64,000 bases of DNA. It comes from Actinotalea sp. Marseille-Q4924. Its GTDB lineage: Bacteria; Actinomycetota; Actinomycetes; Actinomycetales; Cellulomonadaceae. Both the position numbers and the translations under genes were made by a program. Position 1 is the first letter of the stretch, and every line of letters begins with the position of its first letter. The DNA is taken from contig NZ_CAKAKB010000002.1 of assembly GCF_916618755.1 (NCBI RefSeq), positions 310,001 through 374,000 on the forward strand. Direction: 5' to 3'. Of the stretch, positions 36,316 through 46,681 are shown piece after piece. The notes under the pieces were generated by a model that made no database searches, had not been told where the DNA came from, and saw nothing but the letters and a program-made list of their open reading frames with translations.

Positions 36316-37404
36316 TCAGCGGGACACCGACCGGTAGGCGTCGACCGTCCGTGAGGCCGCCTCGGACCAGGTGAAGAGGGCGGCACGATCGAGGCCGCGC
36401 TGCGCGAGGTCCCGACCCCGAGCGCCGAGCGCGGCCTTGAGCGCTGCCGCGATCGCGTCGGTGTCGTCCGGGTCGACGGCGAGGACGGCGTCGCCGCCCA
36501 CCTCGGCGGTCGACGTCCCCGACGACGTCACGACGGGCACCCCGTGGGCCATGGCCTCGAGGACCGGCATGCCGAACCCCTCCCAGATCGAGGGGTAGCA
36601 GAAGGCCGCAGCACCCGCGTAGGCGTGCTGGAGGTCCTCCCAGGAGAGGCGGCCGAGGAAACGGACCCGCGCGCTCGCGGTGGGCACCGGGACGGCGCCC
36701 CAGCCGTCCGGCCCGACGAGGACGAGGTCGACGTCCGGCAGCCGCGGGGACAGCGCGTCGAACGCCGTGACGAGCGCGCCCAGGTTCTTCCGGGGCTCAC
36801 GCGTGCCCGTCCACAGCACGTACGGGCGGTCCAGGTGCGTCCGCCGGCGGAAGGCCTCGACGTCGGCGGGCGACGAGCGCGCCACCCGGACGCCGTGCGG
36901 GATGGTCACGACCCGCTCCGCCTCGATGCCGGCGGCCACGCAGTCCTGGGCCGTCGCCTCGGACGGGACCAGGACGAGCGCCGCCTCGTCCCGCACGCGC
37001 TGGAGCGATCGTCGGAAGTACCGGACGCCCCGCTCCGTGAAGTGCGACGGGTCGCGGAGGAAGGCGAGGTCGTGGACGGTGACCACCACGGGCCGCGAGG
37101 AGCGCGGCACGGCCCAGGTCGGTGCGTGCACCACGTCGGGGGCCGGTCGTACGAGGTGCTCGACGCGGAGCAGGCCGGTGCGGTTCCACGCGTCGTACAG
37201 GGCGCGTCGTGGCAGCGGCGCGTGGACGACGGCCAGCTCCGGCCGGACGTCGGAGGGCGGCTCGCCGCGGTGCCAGGCGGCGAGCCCCCGTACCTCGACG
37301 TCGTCGCGGGCAGCGAGCGCGCGGGTCAGCTCGACCACGTACGTGCCCGAGCCCCCGGGTACGGGCTGCCAGCACTGCTCGACCACCATGGTCACGTCAA
37401 GCAC
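36316..37404 (-). CDS. Glycosyltransferase family 4 (GT-B, mannosyltransferase-like)
   Basis: This 362-residue GT-B enzyme has the N-terminal glycine loop QPVPGGSGTYVVELTRAL, the middle region VVVTVHDLAFLRDPSHFT, the C-terminal start TREPRKNLGALVTAF and the nucleotide-sugar site YPSIWEGFGMPVLEAMAHG (EX7E motif). This combination is usual for family 4 mannosyl- and rhamnosyltransferases. It starts with GTG at 37404, overlapping the stop of the upstream GT2 gene by 8 bp; a GTG at 37413 is possible. Together with that GT2 it forms a two-gene operon facing away from the GT4 gene at 38597. The sugar is probably rhamnose, mannose or fucose, given the nucleotide sugars made at this locus. Confidence 0.92.
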   Translation of the reverse strand: MLDVTMVVEQCWQPVPGGSGTYVVELTRALAARDDVEVRGLAAWHRGEPPSDVRPELAVVHAPLPRRALYDAWNRTGLLRVEHLVRPAPDVVHAPTWAVPRSSRPVVVTVHDLAFLRDPSHFTERGVRYFRRSLQRVRDEAALVLVPSEATAQDCVAAGIEAERVVTIPHGVRVARSSPADVEAFRRRTHLDRPYVLWTGTREPRKNLGALVTAFDALSPRLPDVDLVLVGPDGWGAVPVPTASARVRFLGRLSWEDLQHAYAGAAAFCYPSIWEGFGMPVLEAMAHGVPVVTSSGTSTAEVGGDAVLAVDPDDTDAIAAALKAALGARGRDLAQRGLDRAALFTWSEAASRTVDAYRSVSR

Positions 37405-38503
37405 GGGGACCACCGCCCGCCCGCCCGCTCCGCCCCGGACCGTCGTCCACGAGCAGTGCGGCGACGGACCGCCGCGGCACCACGGCCGTGCGGTCCAGGG
37501 CACGCCGTCGCGCGAGGGTCCGGGGGGTCCTGACCACCACCTGGGTGAGGGCGCTCACCCAGCGACGACGGCGGGGTCCCCTGACCGTCCGCACGAGCGT
37601 CCTCGCGCACGCTCGGACGACGACGGCCCACGGCGCGTGGAGCAGGGCGACGAGGAGGCGGTTCCGCGCGTTGCTCACCTCGAAGAGCTCGGACGTCGTC
37701 CCCGACGACGCGGCGTGGACATGGACCGTCACGGCGTCCGGGACGTGGACGACGCGCCAGCCCCCACGCCGCAGTCGCCAGGAGAGCTCGGTGTCCTCGT
37801 AGTACAGGAAGAGCGACTCGTCGAAGCTCCCGACGTGGTCCAGCGCCCGACGCCGCAGTGCCGCACACCCACCGTTGAACCCGAACACCTCCGGGAGGGC
37901 CGTGGTCGAGGCGGACGCCAACCAGTCGCGGTCACGGCCGTTCCCGGACCGGGTGACCTCGTTCCCCGTGGAGTTGAGGAGCGTCGTCCCGGTCTCGCCC
38001 GGGAGCGACCTCCGCCATCCTCGGCCGTCGTGCCCGACGAGCTCGGGGACAGCGCCCGGTCGGGAGGGGACGAACTCGCCGGCGAGCAGGACGCGCCCCG
38101 TGGTCGCACCGACCCGGGGGTCCGCCTCGATCGGTCCGACGACGGACCGGAGGAAGCCGGGCGTGACGACGGCGTCGTTGTTGACGAGGACGACGACGTC
38201 CCCCGAGGAGGCCCGGATCCCGGCGGCGGCACCGCCCGCGAAGCCCGTGTTGCGGTCCAGACGGATCACCGTCATGTCACCGAACCGCTCCTGGGCACGG
38301 TCGGCGGACCCGTCCGTCGACGCGTTGTCCACGAGCCACACGTGGCACCTGGCGGTCGGCAGGCCGTCCATGTCGGCCCGGAGGGACTCGAGGCACTGCG
38401 CCAGCAGATCCCCGCCGTTCCAGTTGACCACGACGACGTCGATCGCCGGGACCGGACCCTCGACAGCGGGCGTCCGCACCGGCGACGTCTCGGGATCGGG
38501 CAT
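37397..38503 (-). CDS. Glycosyltransferase family 2, rhamnosyltransferase-like
   Basis: This GT-A enzyme (368 residues) has IDVVVVNWNGGDLLAQCLESL at the start, VWLVDNASTDGSAD, the metal site LVNNDAVVTPGFL (DxD-like NND) and the acceptor motif FDESLFLYYEDTELSWRLRRGGW. The YYEDTELSWRLR phrase is found in WbbL-like rhamnosyltransferases. The C-terminal part from about 280 is basic with amphipathic helices, suggesting a peripheral membrane position. It shares the promoter region 38504-38596 with the divergent GT4 gene at 38597 and overlaps the following GT4 gene. Its likely job is addition of a rhamnose to the lipid-linked repeat. Confidence 0.92.
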   Translation of the reverse strand: MPDPETSPVRTPAVEGPVPAIDVVVVNWNGGDLLAQCLESLRADMDGLPTARCHVWLVDNASTDGSADRAQERFGDMTVIRLDRNTGFAGGAAAGIRASSGDVVVLVNNDAVVTPGFLRSVVGPIEADPRVGATTGRVLLAGEFVPSRPGAVPELVGHDGRGWRRSLPGETGTTLLNSTGNEVTRSGNGRDRDWLASASTTALPEVFGFNGGCAALRRRALDHVGSFDESLFLYYEDTELSWRLRRGGWRVVHVPDAVTVHVHAASSGTTSELFEVSNARNRLLVALLHAPWAVVVRACARTLVRTVRGPRRRRWVSALTQVVVRTPRTLARRRALDRTAVVPRRSVAALLVDDGPGRSGRAGGGPRA

Positions 38504-38596
38504 CGGCAGAGCGTATCGCCGTCGCCCCCGGTGACGTCCGGACGCGGTGTGGTCTCATGGGCCCCGTCCCGTCGTCGATCAGGCAAGGAGGCGGCC

Positions 38597-39715
38597 ATGC
38601 GGGTCCTCGTCGACGCCACGGCGATCCCGGCGGACCGCGGCGGCGTCGGTCGCTACGTCGACGCGCTCCTCCCGGAGGTCGCACGAGCCGGGGTGGACGT
38701 CGTGGTGGCGTGCCAGGAGCGCGACGCGGCCGGGTTCGCGGAGACCGTGCCGACGGCGGAGATCGTGGCGGTGCGTCACAGGGGGCGCGCGGCTCGGCTC
38801 GCCTGGGAGCAGGTCGCCCTGCCGGCGCTGCAGCGCTCGACCCGTCCTGACGTCCTGCACAGCCCGCACTACACGCTGCCGGCGGCGGGGCGGACACCGG
38901 TCGCCGTCACCCTGCACGACGCGACGTTCTTCAGCCACCCCGACCACCACTCGGCCGTGAAGCGCCAGTTCTTCCGTCGGGCGATCCGGGTCGCCGCCCG
39001 TCGGGCGGACGCCGTCGTGGTCCCGTCGCGCGCGACCGCCGAGGAGGTCGAGCGGTACGTCGGGAGACCCGCGGGTTCGGTGCACGTCGCTCCGCACGGT
39101 GTCGACCTGGAACGCTTCCGCCCGCAGGACCCGGCCGTGCTGGCGCGCTGCGCCGCGCGACTCGGGCTCGAGGGCCGTCCCTACGTGGCGTTCCTCGGCA
39201 CCCTCGAGCCCCGCAAGAACGTGCCTGCACTGGTCCGGGGGTGGGTCGACGCCGTCCACGACCTGCCCGAGCCGCCGGCACTCGTCCTCGCGGGTGGTCG
39301 CGGGTGGGACCAGGGCGTCGACCCCGCGGTGGCGGAGGTGCCCGGCCATCTCACCGTCCTCCGGCCCGGCTACCTGCCCCTCGACGACCTGGCGCCCTTC
39401 CTGGGCGGCGCCGTCGTCGTCGCCTACCCGAGCGTGGCCGAGGGCTTCGGGCTGCCCGTCCTCGAGGCGATGGCGTGCGGCGCGACGGTGCTGACCACGC
39501 GGGAGACGTCACTGCCGGAGGTGGGAGGGGACGCGGTCGCCTACTGCGGGACGTCGGCGCGCGAGATCGCCGACGCGCTCCGCGCCCTGCTGGGCGACGA
39601 GGCGCGTCGCGCCGCCCTCTCGGCGGACGCCGTCGCCAGGGCCGCGACCTTCACGTGGGAGCGGTCCGCTCGTGTCCACGTCGCGGCCTACGAGGCGGCC
39701 GCTGCGAGGCGATGA
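38597..39715 (+). CDS. Glycosyltransferase family 4 (GT-B)
   Basis: This 372-residue GT-B enzyme is similar in layout to the one at 36316. It has MRVLVDATAIPADRGGVGRY at the start, TLHDATFFSHPDHHSAVKR, SVHVAPHGVDLERF, FLGTLEPRKNVPALVRGW and the donor-site YPSVAEGFGLPVLEAMACG (EX7E). The ATG at 38597 has a near-perfect AAGGAGG site seven bases upstream, implying strong translation. It is divergent from the GT2/GT4 pair and converges with rmlC (17 bp between stops). It is likely one of the enzymes that extends the rhamnose-containing glycan. The donor is not identifiable from sequence alone. Confidence 0.93.
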   Translation: MRVLVDATAIPADRGGVGRYVDALLPEVARAGVDVVVACQERDAAGFAETVPTAEIVAVRHRGRAARLAWEQVALPALQRSTRPDVLHSPHYTLPAAGRTPVAVTLHDATFFSHPDHHSAVKRQFFRRAIRVAARRADAVVVPSRATAEEVERYVGRPAGSVHVAPHGVDLERFRPQDPAVLARCAARLGLEGRPYVAFLGTLEPRKNVPALVRGWVDAVHDLPEPPALVLAGGRGWDQGVDPAVAEVPGHLTVLRPGYLPLDDLAPFLGGAVVVAYPSVAEGFGLPVLEAMACGATVLTTRETSLPEVGGDAVAYCGTSAREIADALRALLGDEARRAALSADAVARAATFTWERSARVHVAAYEAAAARR

Positions 39716-39732
39716 CGTCGGGCTGCCCGGCC

Positions 39733-40362
39733 TCAGCCGTCCGTGGCCCGGCCGAGGGACGACAGGTACGCCACGACGTCGTCGTACCGGGGGAGGAGTC
39801 CCTCGCGGAGGGCCGAGTCGAGCGTCGGCGCGTCCGCGTCCTTGTCCGACAGCGCGGGGGTCACGGGGCGACCGGCCCTGTCGACCTCCGGCCACCGGAT
39901 GCCGAGAGCCGGATCGAGGGGGTGGATGCCGTGCTCCCGCTCGGGGGCGTACCCCGACGAGCACAGGTAGGCCACCGTGGACCCGTCCTCGAGCGACATG
40001 AAGGCGTGACCGAGACCCTCGGGGACGTAGATCGCGCGGCGGTCCACGTCGTCGAGCAGCACGGAGTCCCACCGGCCGAAGGTGGGGGAGCCGACGCGGA
40101 TGTCGACCACGACGTCGAGCACCGCACCTCGCACGCAGGTGACGTACTTCGCCTGGCCCGGAGGCACGTCGGCGAAGTGCACGCCCCGGACCACGCCCGA
40201 CGCGGAGACCGACATGTTGGCCTGCTGCAGGTCCAGCGGGTGCCCGACGGCACCCTCGAAGGTCGTCGACCGGAACCACTCCAGGAACGTGCCGCGGGGA
40301 TCGGTGAACTGGCGGGGGGTGAGCTCGAGGGCTCCGGCGACTGCGAGCTCGCGATGCTCCAC
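39733..40362 (-). CDS. rmlC: dTDP-4-dehydrorhamnose 3,5-epimerase
   Basis: RmlC inverts carbons 3 and 5 of dTDP-4-keto-6-deoxyglucose, step three of dTDP-L-rhamnose synthesis. The 209-residue cupin protein has TPRQFTDPRGTFLEWF, the substrate-binding QQANMSVSASGVVRGVHFAD (catalytic His in VRGVHF), KYVTCVRGAVLDVVVDIRVG, and VPEGLGHAFMSLED with the second conserved segment, then the Tyr of AYLCSSGYAPEREHGI. The GTG at 40362 has AGGAGG seven bases upstream. It is divergent from rmlD. The ~106-bp gap holds a TAGTCT element facing rmlD with a TCGACG about 16 bp before it. Confidence 0.95.
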   Translation of the reverse strand: MEHRELAVAGALELTPRQFTDPRGTFLEWFRSTTFEGAVGHPLDLQQANMSVSASGVVRGVHFADVPPGQAKYVTCVRGAVLDVVVDIRVGSPTFGRWDSVLLDDVDRRAIYVPEGLGHAFMSLEDGSTVAYLCSSGYAPEREHGIHPLDPALGIRWPEVDRAGRPVTPALSDKDADAPTLDSALREGLLPRYDDVVAYLSSLGRATDG

Positions 40363-40468
40363 GAACCGACCTCCTGGGTGCTGGGGGATGCCAGCCTAAC
40401 GAGTCGACGACGTCCGCCGGCTCGGTAGTCTCGCGGCGTACGTGGCGGTCGAGACGAGGGAGCACGCG

Positions 40469-41323
40469 GTGCGCTGGATGGTCACGGGGGCCGGGGGCAT
40501 GCTCGGGCAGGACCTGGTCGCCCTCCTGCGCGACGGCGGGCAGGAGGTGACGGCGCACGGCCGGGACACCCTCGACGTGACGGACCTGGACGCGGTGCGT
40601 GGCGCGGTGGGCGGCCACGACGTCGTCGTGAACTGCGCCGCATGGACCGCGGTCGACGAGGCGGAGACCGCCGAGGCGGAGGCGTTCCGGGTCAACGCGG
40701 TGGGTGCGGCTGCGGTGGCCCGCGCGGCGCGCGACGCCGGGGCGCGGCTCGTCCACATCTCCACGGACTACGTCTTCGACGGTGAGGCCACGAGCCCGTA
40801 CGCGGAGGACGCCCCGCTCAACCCTCGCTCGGCGTACGGACGGACGAAGGGTGCGGGGGAGTGGGCGGTGCGGGCCGAGGCCCCGGACCACCTGCTCGTC
40901 CGCACGTCCTGGCTCTACGGGGCGCACGGCAGCTGCTTCCCCCGCACGATCGCCCGGCTCGCACGGGAACGACCGTCGCTCGAGGTGGTCCGCGACCAGC
41001 GCGGGCAGCCGACGTGGACGCGGGACCTGGCCGACCTCGTCGTCAGGCTCGTGGACGCCGGAGCGCCGGCGGGCACCTATCACGGGTCGGCGTCGGGCAG
41101 CACCACGTGGTTCGACTTCGCGCGGCTCGTCGTCGCGGCGGACGGCAACGACCCGGACCGTGTGCTCCCCACCACCAGCGACCGGTTCCCCCGGCCGGCA
41201 CCTCGACCGGGGTACTCGGTGCTCGGTCACGAGGCGCTGCGGCGCGCGGGAGTGGCCCCTGTGAGCGGGTGGGACGAGCGCTGGGCGCAGGCCGCGCCGA
41301 CGGTGCTGGCCGCCGTCCGCTGA
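40469..41323 (+). CDS. rmlD: dTDP-4-dehydrorhamnose reductase
   Basis: RmlD reduces the keto-sugar to dTDP-L-rhamnose with NADPH, the last step of the pathway. The 284-residue extended SDR has [16 protein letters not shown] at the start, [13 protein letters not shown], the catalytic [11 protein letters not shown], the Tyr/Lys pair in [12 protein letters not shown] and [11 protein letters not shown] start at the GTG at 40469 because AGGGAG lies six bases upstream and the Rossmann motif follows directly. A GTG at 40442 is in frame but would add an unusual leader. A -10-like TATCAT lies 15 bp past its stop, before gmd. Confidence 0.95.
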   Translation: MRWMVTGAGGMLGQDLVALLRDGGQEVTAHGRDTLDVTDLDAVRGAVGGHDVVVNCAAWTAVDEAETAEAEAFRVNAVGAAAVARAARDAGARLVHISTDYVFDGEATSPYAEDAPLNPRSAYGRTKGAGEWAVRAEAPDHLLVRTSWLYGAHGSCFPRTIARLARERPSLEVVRDQRGQPTWTRDLADLVVRLVDAGAPAGTYHGSASGSTTWFDFARLVVAADGNDPDRVLPTTSDRFPRPAPRPGYSVLGHEALRRAGVAPVSGWDERWAQAAPTVLAAVR

Positions 41324-41408
41324 CCGTGCCCGCGAGGTATCATCGGCGGCTGACCGGCTGACGGCCGGCGGCATCGATCCAGAACCCGAGTACGAGAGTT
41401 GGCTATCT

Positions 41409-42437
41409 GTGGCCGAGACGACGGCAAGGCGTGCGTTCATCACCGGGATCACCGGTCAGGACGGGAGCTACCTGGCAGAGCTGCTGCTCTCGAAGGGGTA
41501 CGAGGTCCACGGGGTCATCCGGCGGGCGTCGACCTTCAACACGAGCCGGATCGAGCACCTCTTCACGGATCTCCACGAGCAGGGCGTCCGCCTCTTCCTC
41601 CACTACGGCGACCTCTCGGACGGCTCGCGCCTCGCCATGCTGCTGGACCAGATCCAGCCGCACGAGGTGTACAACCTCGCCGCGCAGTCGCACGTCCGGG
41701 TGAGCTTCGACGAGCCGGAGTACACGGGCGACTCGACCGGGCTGGGCACGACACGGCTGCTCGAGTCCATCCGCATGGTGGGTCTCGACTGCCGCTTCTA
41801 CCAGGCGTCGAGCTCCGAGATGTTCGGCGCGACGCCGCCGCCGCAGCACGAGGAGACGCCGTTCTACCCGCGGTCGCCGTACGGTGCGGCCAAGGTCTAC
41901 TCGTACTGGGTCACGCGGAACTACCGCGAGGGCTACGGCATGTTCGCGGTCAACGGCATCCTCTTCAACCACGAGTCACCGCGGCGCGGAGCGACGTTCG
42001 TGACACGGAAGATCACCCGTGCCGTCGCGCGGATCGCGGCAGGCGAGCAGGACCTGCTGTACATGGGCAACCTGGACGCGGTGCGGGACTGGGGCTACGC
42101 CCCGGAGTACGTCGAGGCGATGTGGCGGATGCTGCAGCACGACGAGCCGAACGACTACGTGGTCGCCACGGGTACCGCCTACACGGTGCGTGACTTCCTG
42201 CAGATCTCCTTCGAGCACGCCGGTCTGGACTGGGAGAAGTACGTCCGGTTCGACGAGCGCTACCTGCGCCCCACGGAGGTCGACGCCCTGATCGGCGACG
42301 CGAGCCGGGCGCGCGAGGTGCTCGGCTGGGAGGCCAGGACGCTGACGCCCGACCTCGCCCGGCTCATGGTCGACGCGGACCGCGCTGCCCTCGAGGTCGA
42401 GGGCAAGCCGTGGATCGACAGCGTCGTCGCACGGTGA
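41409..42437 (+). CDS. gmd: GDP-mannose 4,6-dehydratase
   Basis: Gmd converts GDP-D-mannose to GDP-4-keto-6-deoxymannose, the precursor of GDP-L-fucose and GDP-rhamnose. The 342-residue protein has [17 protein letters not shown] at the start, [25 protein letters not shown], the catalytic [12 protein letters not shown] (Ser/Glu), the Tyr/Lys in [12 protein letters not shown], and [17 protein letters not shown]. These are unmistakable for the family. The GTG at 41409 starts the conserved region. Its stop overlaps the next glycosyltransferase start (GTGA), and fcl lies one gene further on, so GDP-L-fucose is the expected product. GDP-mannose must come from elsewhere: no mannose-1-phosphate guanylyltransferase is in the window. 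Confidence 0.97.
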   Translation: MAETTARRAFITGITGQDGSYLAELLLSKGYEVHGVIRRASTFNTSRIEHLFTDLHEQGVRLFLHYGDLSDGSRLAMLLDQIQPHEVYNLAAQSHVRVSFDEPEYTGDSTGLGTTRLLESIRMVGLDCRFYQASSSEMFGATPPPQHEETPFYPRSPYGAAKVYSYWVTRNYREGYGMFAVNGILFNHESPRRGATFVTRKITRAVARIAAGEQDLLYMGNLDAVRDWGYAPEYVEAMWRMLQHDEPNDYVVATGTAYTVRDFLQISFEHAGLDWEKYVRFDERYLRPTEVDALIGDASRAREVLGWEARTLTPDLARLMVDADRAALEVEGKPWIDSVVAR

Positions 42438-43216
42438 CCGCCGGAAAGGTCCTCGTCGTCCTGCCGACGCTGGGCGACCGTCTGGAGGAGCTCGCCCAGA
42501 CCCTCGCGACGGTCGACGAGCAGCGCGAGGACGTCGAGCTCACCCTGGTCGTGGTGCTCCCCGCCACGGCGGAGGCGGCTCGGGCACTCGCGTCACGCCA
42601 CGGCGCCGTGCTGGTGGAGGACCCCAAGCAGGGGATCTCCGAGGCCATGAACCGCGGCATCGCGGCGGCCACGGACGAGGAGTTCTACGCCTGGATCGGG
42701 GACGACGACCTCTTCCGCCCCGGTGCGCTGAAGCTGCTGCGGTCGATGCTGCTGGGTCACCCCGACGCCGTGCTCGCCTACGGTGCGTGCGACTACATCG
42801 GGCCGGACGGCCGCGTGCTCGGGACATCCGCTGCCGGCAGGGCCGCGCAGTGGATCCTGCCCTGGGGCCCGAACCTCATCCCCCATCCCGGTTCCATGTT
42901 CCGGCTCGAGCACCTCCGGGCCGTCGGCATGATCGACACGAGCCTGCGCTACGCCATGGACCTGGACCTGCTGCTCGCGCTGCGGCGCCGTGGCCCGTTC
43001 CTGGCGACTCGTCAGCGCGTCTCGGCGTTCCGCTGGCACCCCGGCTCGACGACCGTGTCCGACCGCCGTGCGTCCGGTGCCGAGGCGCGGCGGGTCAAGT
43101 ACAAGTACCTGCCCGCGTGGGCCCGTCCCGTGAGCGCCCTCTGGGAGGTGCCGGTGCAGGCCGCTGCGACCGTGGCGAGCAGACGGCTCAGCCAGCGGGT
43201 CGCCCGCGCGTCCTGA
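42434..43216 (+). CDS. Glycosyltransferase family 2
   Basis: This 260-residue GT-A enzyme has [19 protein letters not shown] at the start, a [19 protein letters not shown] segment, the metal site [16 protein letters not shown] (DDD) and [28 protein letters not shown], the last carrying an acceptor-side Asp. The [10 protein letters not shown] and WIGDDD phrases are typical of small GT2 enzymes acting in O-antigen clusters. It overlaps gmd by four bases and precedes fcl, so a fucosyl- or deoxyhexosyl-transferase role is suggested by position. The sequence gives no direct evidence for the donor. The 199 bp after it contain TAATGT at 43299, a possible -10 for fcl. Confidence 0.9.
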   Translation: MTAGKVLVVLPTLGDRLEELAQTLATVDEQREDVELTLVVVLPATAEAARALASRHGAVLVEDPKQGISEAMNRGIAAATDEEFYAWIGDDDLFRPGALKLLRSMLLGHPDAVLAYGACDYIGPDGRVLGTSAAGRAAQWILPWGPNLIPHPGSMFRLEHLRAVGMIDTSLRYAMDLDLLLALRRRGPFLATRQRVSAFRWHPGSTTVSDRRASGAEARRVKYKYLPAWARPVSALWEVPVQAAATVASRRLSQRVARAS

Positions 43217-43415
43217 GAGGTGCGCCGTCCTCCGTCGTGGCGGACGTCGCACGACCGGGGTCCGCTGCACCGGGGATGAGGTGCTGCTCCCCAGAGGGTA
43301 ATGTTCCGAGGTCCGCCGGAGGTCACCTCCGCGGGGCGTAGGTTCCGGGGCTCTGCTGCGAGCGCCGGACTGGGTTGGGACGACCGGCGTGGCCGGTCGG
43401 AGAGGCGGCGACTGC

Positions 43416-44378
43416 ATGGTTCACACACCCGGGCCCCTGGACCGCGACGCGGGTCTGTTCGTCGCGGGGCACCGTGGCCTCGTCGGCTCAGCCGTGTGGC
43501 GACACCTCGAGCGTGAGGGATTCACGCGGCTCGTCGGACGGTCACGGGCGGAGCTCGACCTGACGGATCGCGCCGCGGTCCAGCGCTTCTTCCAGGAGGA
43601 GCGTCCCCGGTACGTCGTGCTCGCGGCGGCCAAGGTGGGCGGGATCATGGCGAACAGCACGTATCCCGTGGACTTCCTCTCCGCGAACCTCCAGATCCAG
43701 CTGAACGTCATGGACGCTGCGGTGGAGGCGGGCGTGGAGCGCCTCCTCTTCCTCGGCTCGTCGTGCATCTACCCGAAGTTGGCCCCGCAGCCGATCAAGG
43801 AGGAGTACCTCCTCACCGGCCACCTCGAGCCGACCAACGACGCGTACGCGATCGCGAAGATCGCCGGCATCCTCCACGTGCAGGCGGTCCGTCGCCAGTA
43901 CGGGCTGCCGTGGATCTCCGCGATGCCCACCAACCTCTACGGTCCGGGTGACAACTTCTCCCCGACGGGCTCCCACGTCATGCCCGCCCTGATCCGGCGG
44001 TACGAGGAGGCCCGGCTCGGTGGCGCCGCGTCGGTGACGAACTGGGGGTCGGGCTCCCCGCGGCGGGAGTTCCTGCACGTCGACGACATGGCGGCCGCCT
44101 GCCTGCACCTGCTGGAGAGCTACGACGGGGACTCCCACGTCAACGTGGGCACGGGGGAGGACGTCACGATCCGGGAGCTGGCGGAGACCGTCGCCGAGGC
44201 GGTCGGGTACGACGGCCGGATCGAGTGGGACACCACGAAGCCGGACGGGACCCCGCGGAAGCTCCTGGACGTCAGCCTGCTGCGGGGGTCGGGATGGAGC
44301 CCTCGCGTCACCCTCGAGGAGGGCATCCGTTCCACCGTCGAGTGGTACCGGGCGCACCTGGCGGACGTACGGGTCTGA
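43416..44378 (+). CDS. fcl: GDP-L-fucose synthase
   Basis: Fcl epimerises and reduces GDP-4-keto-6-deoxymannose to GDP-L-fucose. The 320-residue protein has [17 protein letters not shown] at the start, [20 protein letters not shown], the catalytic [16 protein letters not shown] (Ser/Cys), the Tyr/Lys in [12 protein letters not shown], and [12 protein letters not shown]. These are the classic GMER/WcaG motifs. I use the ATG at 43416, with GGAGAGG upstream; a GTG at 43389 would add nine residues. With gmd it completes the route from GDP-mannose to GDP-L-fucose. It is convergent with the flippase-like gene, separated by a hairpin. Confidence 0.96.
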   Translation: MVHTPGPLDRDAGLFVAGHRGLVGSAVWRHLEREGFTRLVGRSRAELDLTDRAAVQRFFQEERPRYVVLAAAKVGGIMANSTYPVDFLSANLQIQLNVMDAAVEAGVERLLFLGSSCIYPKLAPQPIKEEYLLTGHLEPTNDAYAIAKIAGILHVQAVRRQYGLPWISAMPTNLYGPGDNFSPTGSHVMPALIRRYEEARLGGAASVTNWGSGSPRREFLHVDDMAAACLHLLESYDGDSHVNVGTGEDVTIRELAETVAEAVGYDGRIEWDTTKPDGTPRKLLDVSLLRGSGWSPRVTLEEGIRSTVEWYRAHLADVRV

Positions 44379-44418
44379 CGGAAGGGCACCGAGGCCCGCG
44401 ACGACCGACCCGGCGAGG

Positions 44419-44443
44419 TGAGGAGCGGCTCGCGCTCTCCTCA
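44419..44443. terminator. Bidirectional hairpin between fcl and the flippase-like gene
   Basis: TGAGGAG at 44419-44425 pairs perfectly with CTCCTCA at 44437-44443, and inner CG pairs extend the stem. It lies between two convergent genes and includes the stop codon of the minus-strand gene. There is no U-tract, as is common in high-GC actinobacteria, so function as a terminator is likely but unproven. Confidence 0.45.
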
Positions 44444-45688
44444 GGAGGCTCGTTCTCGTGCCGGTCGCAGGGCCCACAGGTGCAGGGCGATCCCGGGCAC
44501 CGGACCGATCGCGAGGCTCAGTGCGGTGCGCACCGCGAGCGGCAGGTCGAGGAGCAGGAGCGCCCCGGCCCCGACGGCGGCGAGCACCCATCCCGCGGCG
44601 TACCAGCTGTGCCGCCCGACGGCGATCACCGCGGACCCGCTGATCGTGAGGAGTGCCAGCGAGCCGCCGGCCAGCGTCAGCACCGCCAGCAGCGCCGACG
44701 AGACCTCGTACGCCGGACCGAAGATCGCGGTCATGAGCCACGGGCCGACGAGAGCCGCCGCGAGCGCCCCCACGGAGGCGACGGCGGCGATCCCGCCCAG
44801 GACGGGCAGGAGCGCGGCCATGCCGCGGTGCCGCTGCTCGAGGAAGTGCGAGATGGCGAAACCCTGGAACGCGGTGAGCGGCATGAGGAGCGGTGCGCGC
44901 GTCATGCTGATCGCGAGCACCAACGGTGCCGCGGTCGCCCAGACCTCGGGTGACGTGGACGCCCGGAGGATCGTCGGGTAGCCCACGACGAGGGCGGCGC
45001 TGGCTGACGAGGCGATCATGGCCGTGAGCATGCGGCGTGCCTGGAGGGGTGCCGTCCCCTCACCCCGCGCGCCGGCGGCCCGCCTGGCCAGCGGCAGCAC
45101 GGCGACGACGACGAGCCACGTCACCGCGGCGGCGGCGCTGGCGACCTGGAGCCCGAGGGCGACTCCCACGACGGCCGCTGCGACGGCGACCCCGAGGAGT
45201 CGCACCAGGGACTCCGACGCCAGCAACCACGCGGTGGTCGGCCACGAACGGAGCCCGGCGAGAGCACCGAGCACCCCCGAGTGGCCGGCGTACGCGACGA
45301 CGGCGACGGCGAGGCTCGCGGTCAGCGCGACGGCATGGGTGTCGAGCAGGGCCGTGGCCCACAGGGGTGCGCTCGCCGCCACGAGGGCCGCGAGGCCGAC
45401 GCCGATACCCAGGCTGACCGGCAGCACCCGGGCGCCGGGCGGGGAGCCGACCGCGACGGCCGTGCTGCCGACCGCCCGCGTCGACTCCTGCTGGACGCCG
45501 CCGAGGACGCCGAAGAGACCGAAGAGCGTCGACCAGAACACGAGGAACTGGGCGTTCTCCGCCGGACTGAGGGTGCGGGCGGCCACGACGAGGACGAGAT
45601 AGCCCGCTGCCGCGGCGACCACCGTCGCCGCTCCGACGGCCCTGGCGCCGGCTCCGCTGCTCCCGTGGCCGCGCGCCGGACGGCTCAC
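44441..45688 (-). CDS. Polysaccharide flippase-like membrane protein
   Basis: This 415-residue integral membrane protein has about 12 hydrophobic helices and short loops. The N-terminal region [31 protein letters not shown] resembles the start of Wzx/RfbX and other MOP-superfamily flippases, where a charged or polar residue follows helix 1 and an A.FG/Y.V motif occurs. It is shorter and more Ala/Val-rich than typical 450-500-residue flippases. It starts with GTG at 45688, overlapping the rmlA stop (GTGA). It would flip lipid-linked oligosaccharides. Because a Wzm/Wzt exporter is also present, it may serve a second glycan or glycolipid. The alternative is an unrelated transporter. Confidence 0.78.
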   Translation of the reverse strand: MSRPARGHGSSGAGARAVGAATVVAAAAGYLVLVVAARTLSPAENAQFLVFWSTLFGLFGVLGGVQQESTRAVGSTAVAVGSPPGARVLPVSLGIGVGLAALVAASAPLWATALLDTHAVALTASLAVAVVAYAGHSGVLGALAGLRSWPTTAWLLASESLVRLLGVAVAAAVVGVALGLQVASAAAAVTWLVVVAVLPLARRAAGARGEGTAPLQARRMLTAMIASSASAALVVGYPTILRASTSPEVWATAAPLVLAISMTRAPLLMPLTAFQGFAISHFLEQRHRGMAALLPVLGGIAAVASVGALAAALVGPWLMTAIFGPAYEVSSALLAVLTLAGGSLALLTISGSAVIAVGRHSWYAAGWVLAAVGAGALLLLDLPLAVRTALSLAIGPVPGIALHLWALRPARERAS

Positions 45689-46557
45689 CGGCGCTCGTGC
45701 TCGAGCAGCCCCTGGAGGTACCGCCCGTAGCCGGACTTCAGCAGGGCGTGCGCCCGGTCGGCGAGCTCGTCGTCGCTGAGGAAGCCGCGGCGCCAGGCGA
45801 CCTCCTCGGGGCAACCGATCTTCATCCCCTGACGGTGCTCGATCGTGCGGACGTAGTCCGACGCCTCGAGGAGCGAGTCGAACGTCCCCGTGTCCAGCCA
45901 GGCGGTGCCGCGGGGGAGGACCTCGACCTGCAGGCGGCCCGCTTCCAGGTAGGTGCGGTTCACGTCGGTGATCTCGTACTCGCCGCGCGCGGACGGCTCG
46001 AGGTCGCGGGCGATCTCCACGACGTCGTTGTCGTAGAAGTAGAGCCCTGGGACGGCGTAGCTGCTCTTCGGCCGGGCCGGCTTCTCCTCGAGGGAGAGAG
46101 CCCGCCCCTCGTCGTCGAACTCGACGACCCCGTAGGCCGTCGGGTCCGCGACCCGGTACGCGAACACGGCCCCGCCGTCGATGTCCGAGAAGCGGGAGAG
46201 CTGCGAGCCCAGACCGGCGCCGTAGAAGATGTTGTCGCCGAGGACGAGGGCCGACGACTCGCCGCCGATGAAGTCAGCACCGAGGACGAAGGCCTGAGCG
46301 AGACCGTTGGGCTCCGCCTGGACGGTGTAGGTGATGGAGATCCCGAACTGCGACCCGTCACCGAGCAGCCTGTGGAACTGCTCCGCGTCGTGCGGGGTCG
46401 TGATGACGAGGACGTCCCTGATGCCGGCGAGGATCAAGGTCGACAGCGGGTAGTAGATCATCGGCTTGTCGTAGACCGGGACGAGCTGCTTGCTCACGCC
46501 CAGGGTGATCGGGTGCAGACGCGTGCCGGACCCACCGGCCAGGATGATTCCTCGCAT
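45685..46557 (-). CDS. rmlA: Glucose-1-phosphate thymidylyltransferase
   Basis: RmlA makes dTDP-D-glucose from glucose-1-phosphate and dTTP, the first and feedback-controlled step of dTDP-L-rhamnose synthesis. The 290-residue protein has the nucleotide-binding start [18 protein letters not shown], then [19 protein letters not shown], the [14 protein letters not shown] stretch, [12 protein letters not shown] with the metal Asp, [17 protein letters not shown] and the [13 protein letters not shown] signature. The start is the ATG at 46557. The flippase-like gene overlaps it downstream. It is divergent from manA across 124 bp that should hold both promoters. A TAGCAT element faces manA near 46645. 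Confidence 0.97.
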   Translation of the reverse strand: MRGIILAGGSGTRLHPITLGVSKQLVPVYDKPMIYYPLSTLILAGIRDVLVITTPHDAEQFHRLLGDGSQFGISITYTVQAEPNGLAQAFVLGADFIGGESSALVLGDNIFYGAGLGSQLSRFSDIDGGAVFAYRVADPTAYGVVEFDDEGRALSLEEKPARPKSSYAVPGLYFYDNDVVEIARDLEPSARGEYEITDVNRTYLEAGRLQVEVLPRGTAWLDTGTFDSLLEASDYVRTIEHRQGMKIGCPEEVAWRRGFLSDDELADRAHALLKSGYGRYLQGLLEHERR

Positions 46558-46681
46558 GAGGCATCAGTGTGCCGTACACGACCGGTCGCGCGCAGACGCC
46601 GGCACGCGGCGCGGTCCCGGGAGCTGCCGGCGGCGTCCCCGATAGCATGACGGCTGCTCCTGCCCCCAACCCGAGGTCGAC

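Noticed and set aside
41338-41343. TATCAT as a -10 element for gmd
   Set aside because: The hexamer is good but no -35-like sequence lies 16-18 bp upstream, so I did not list it as a promoter.
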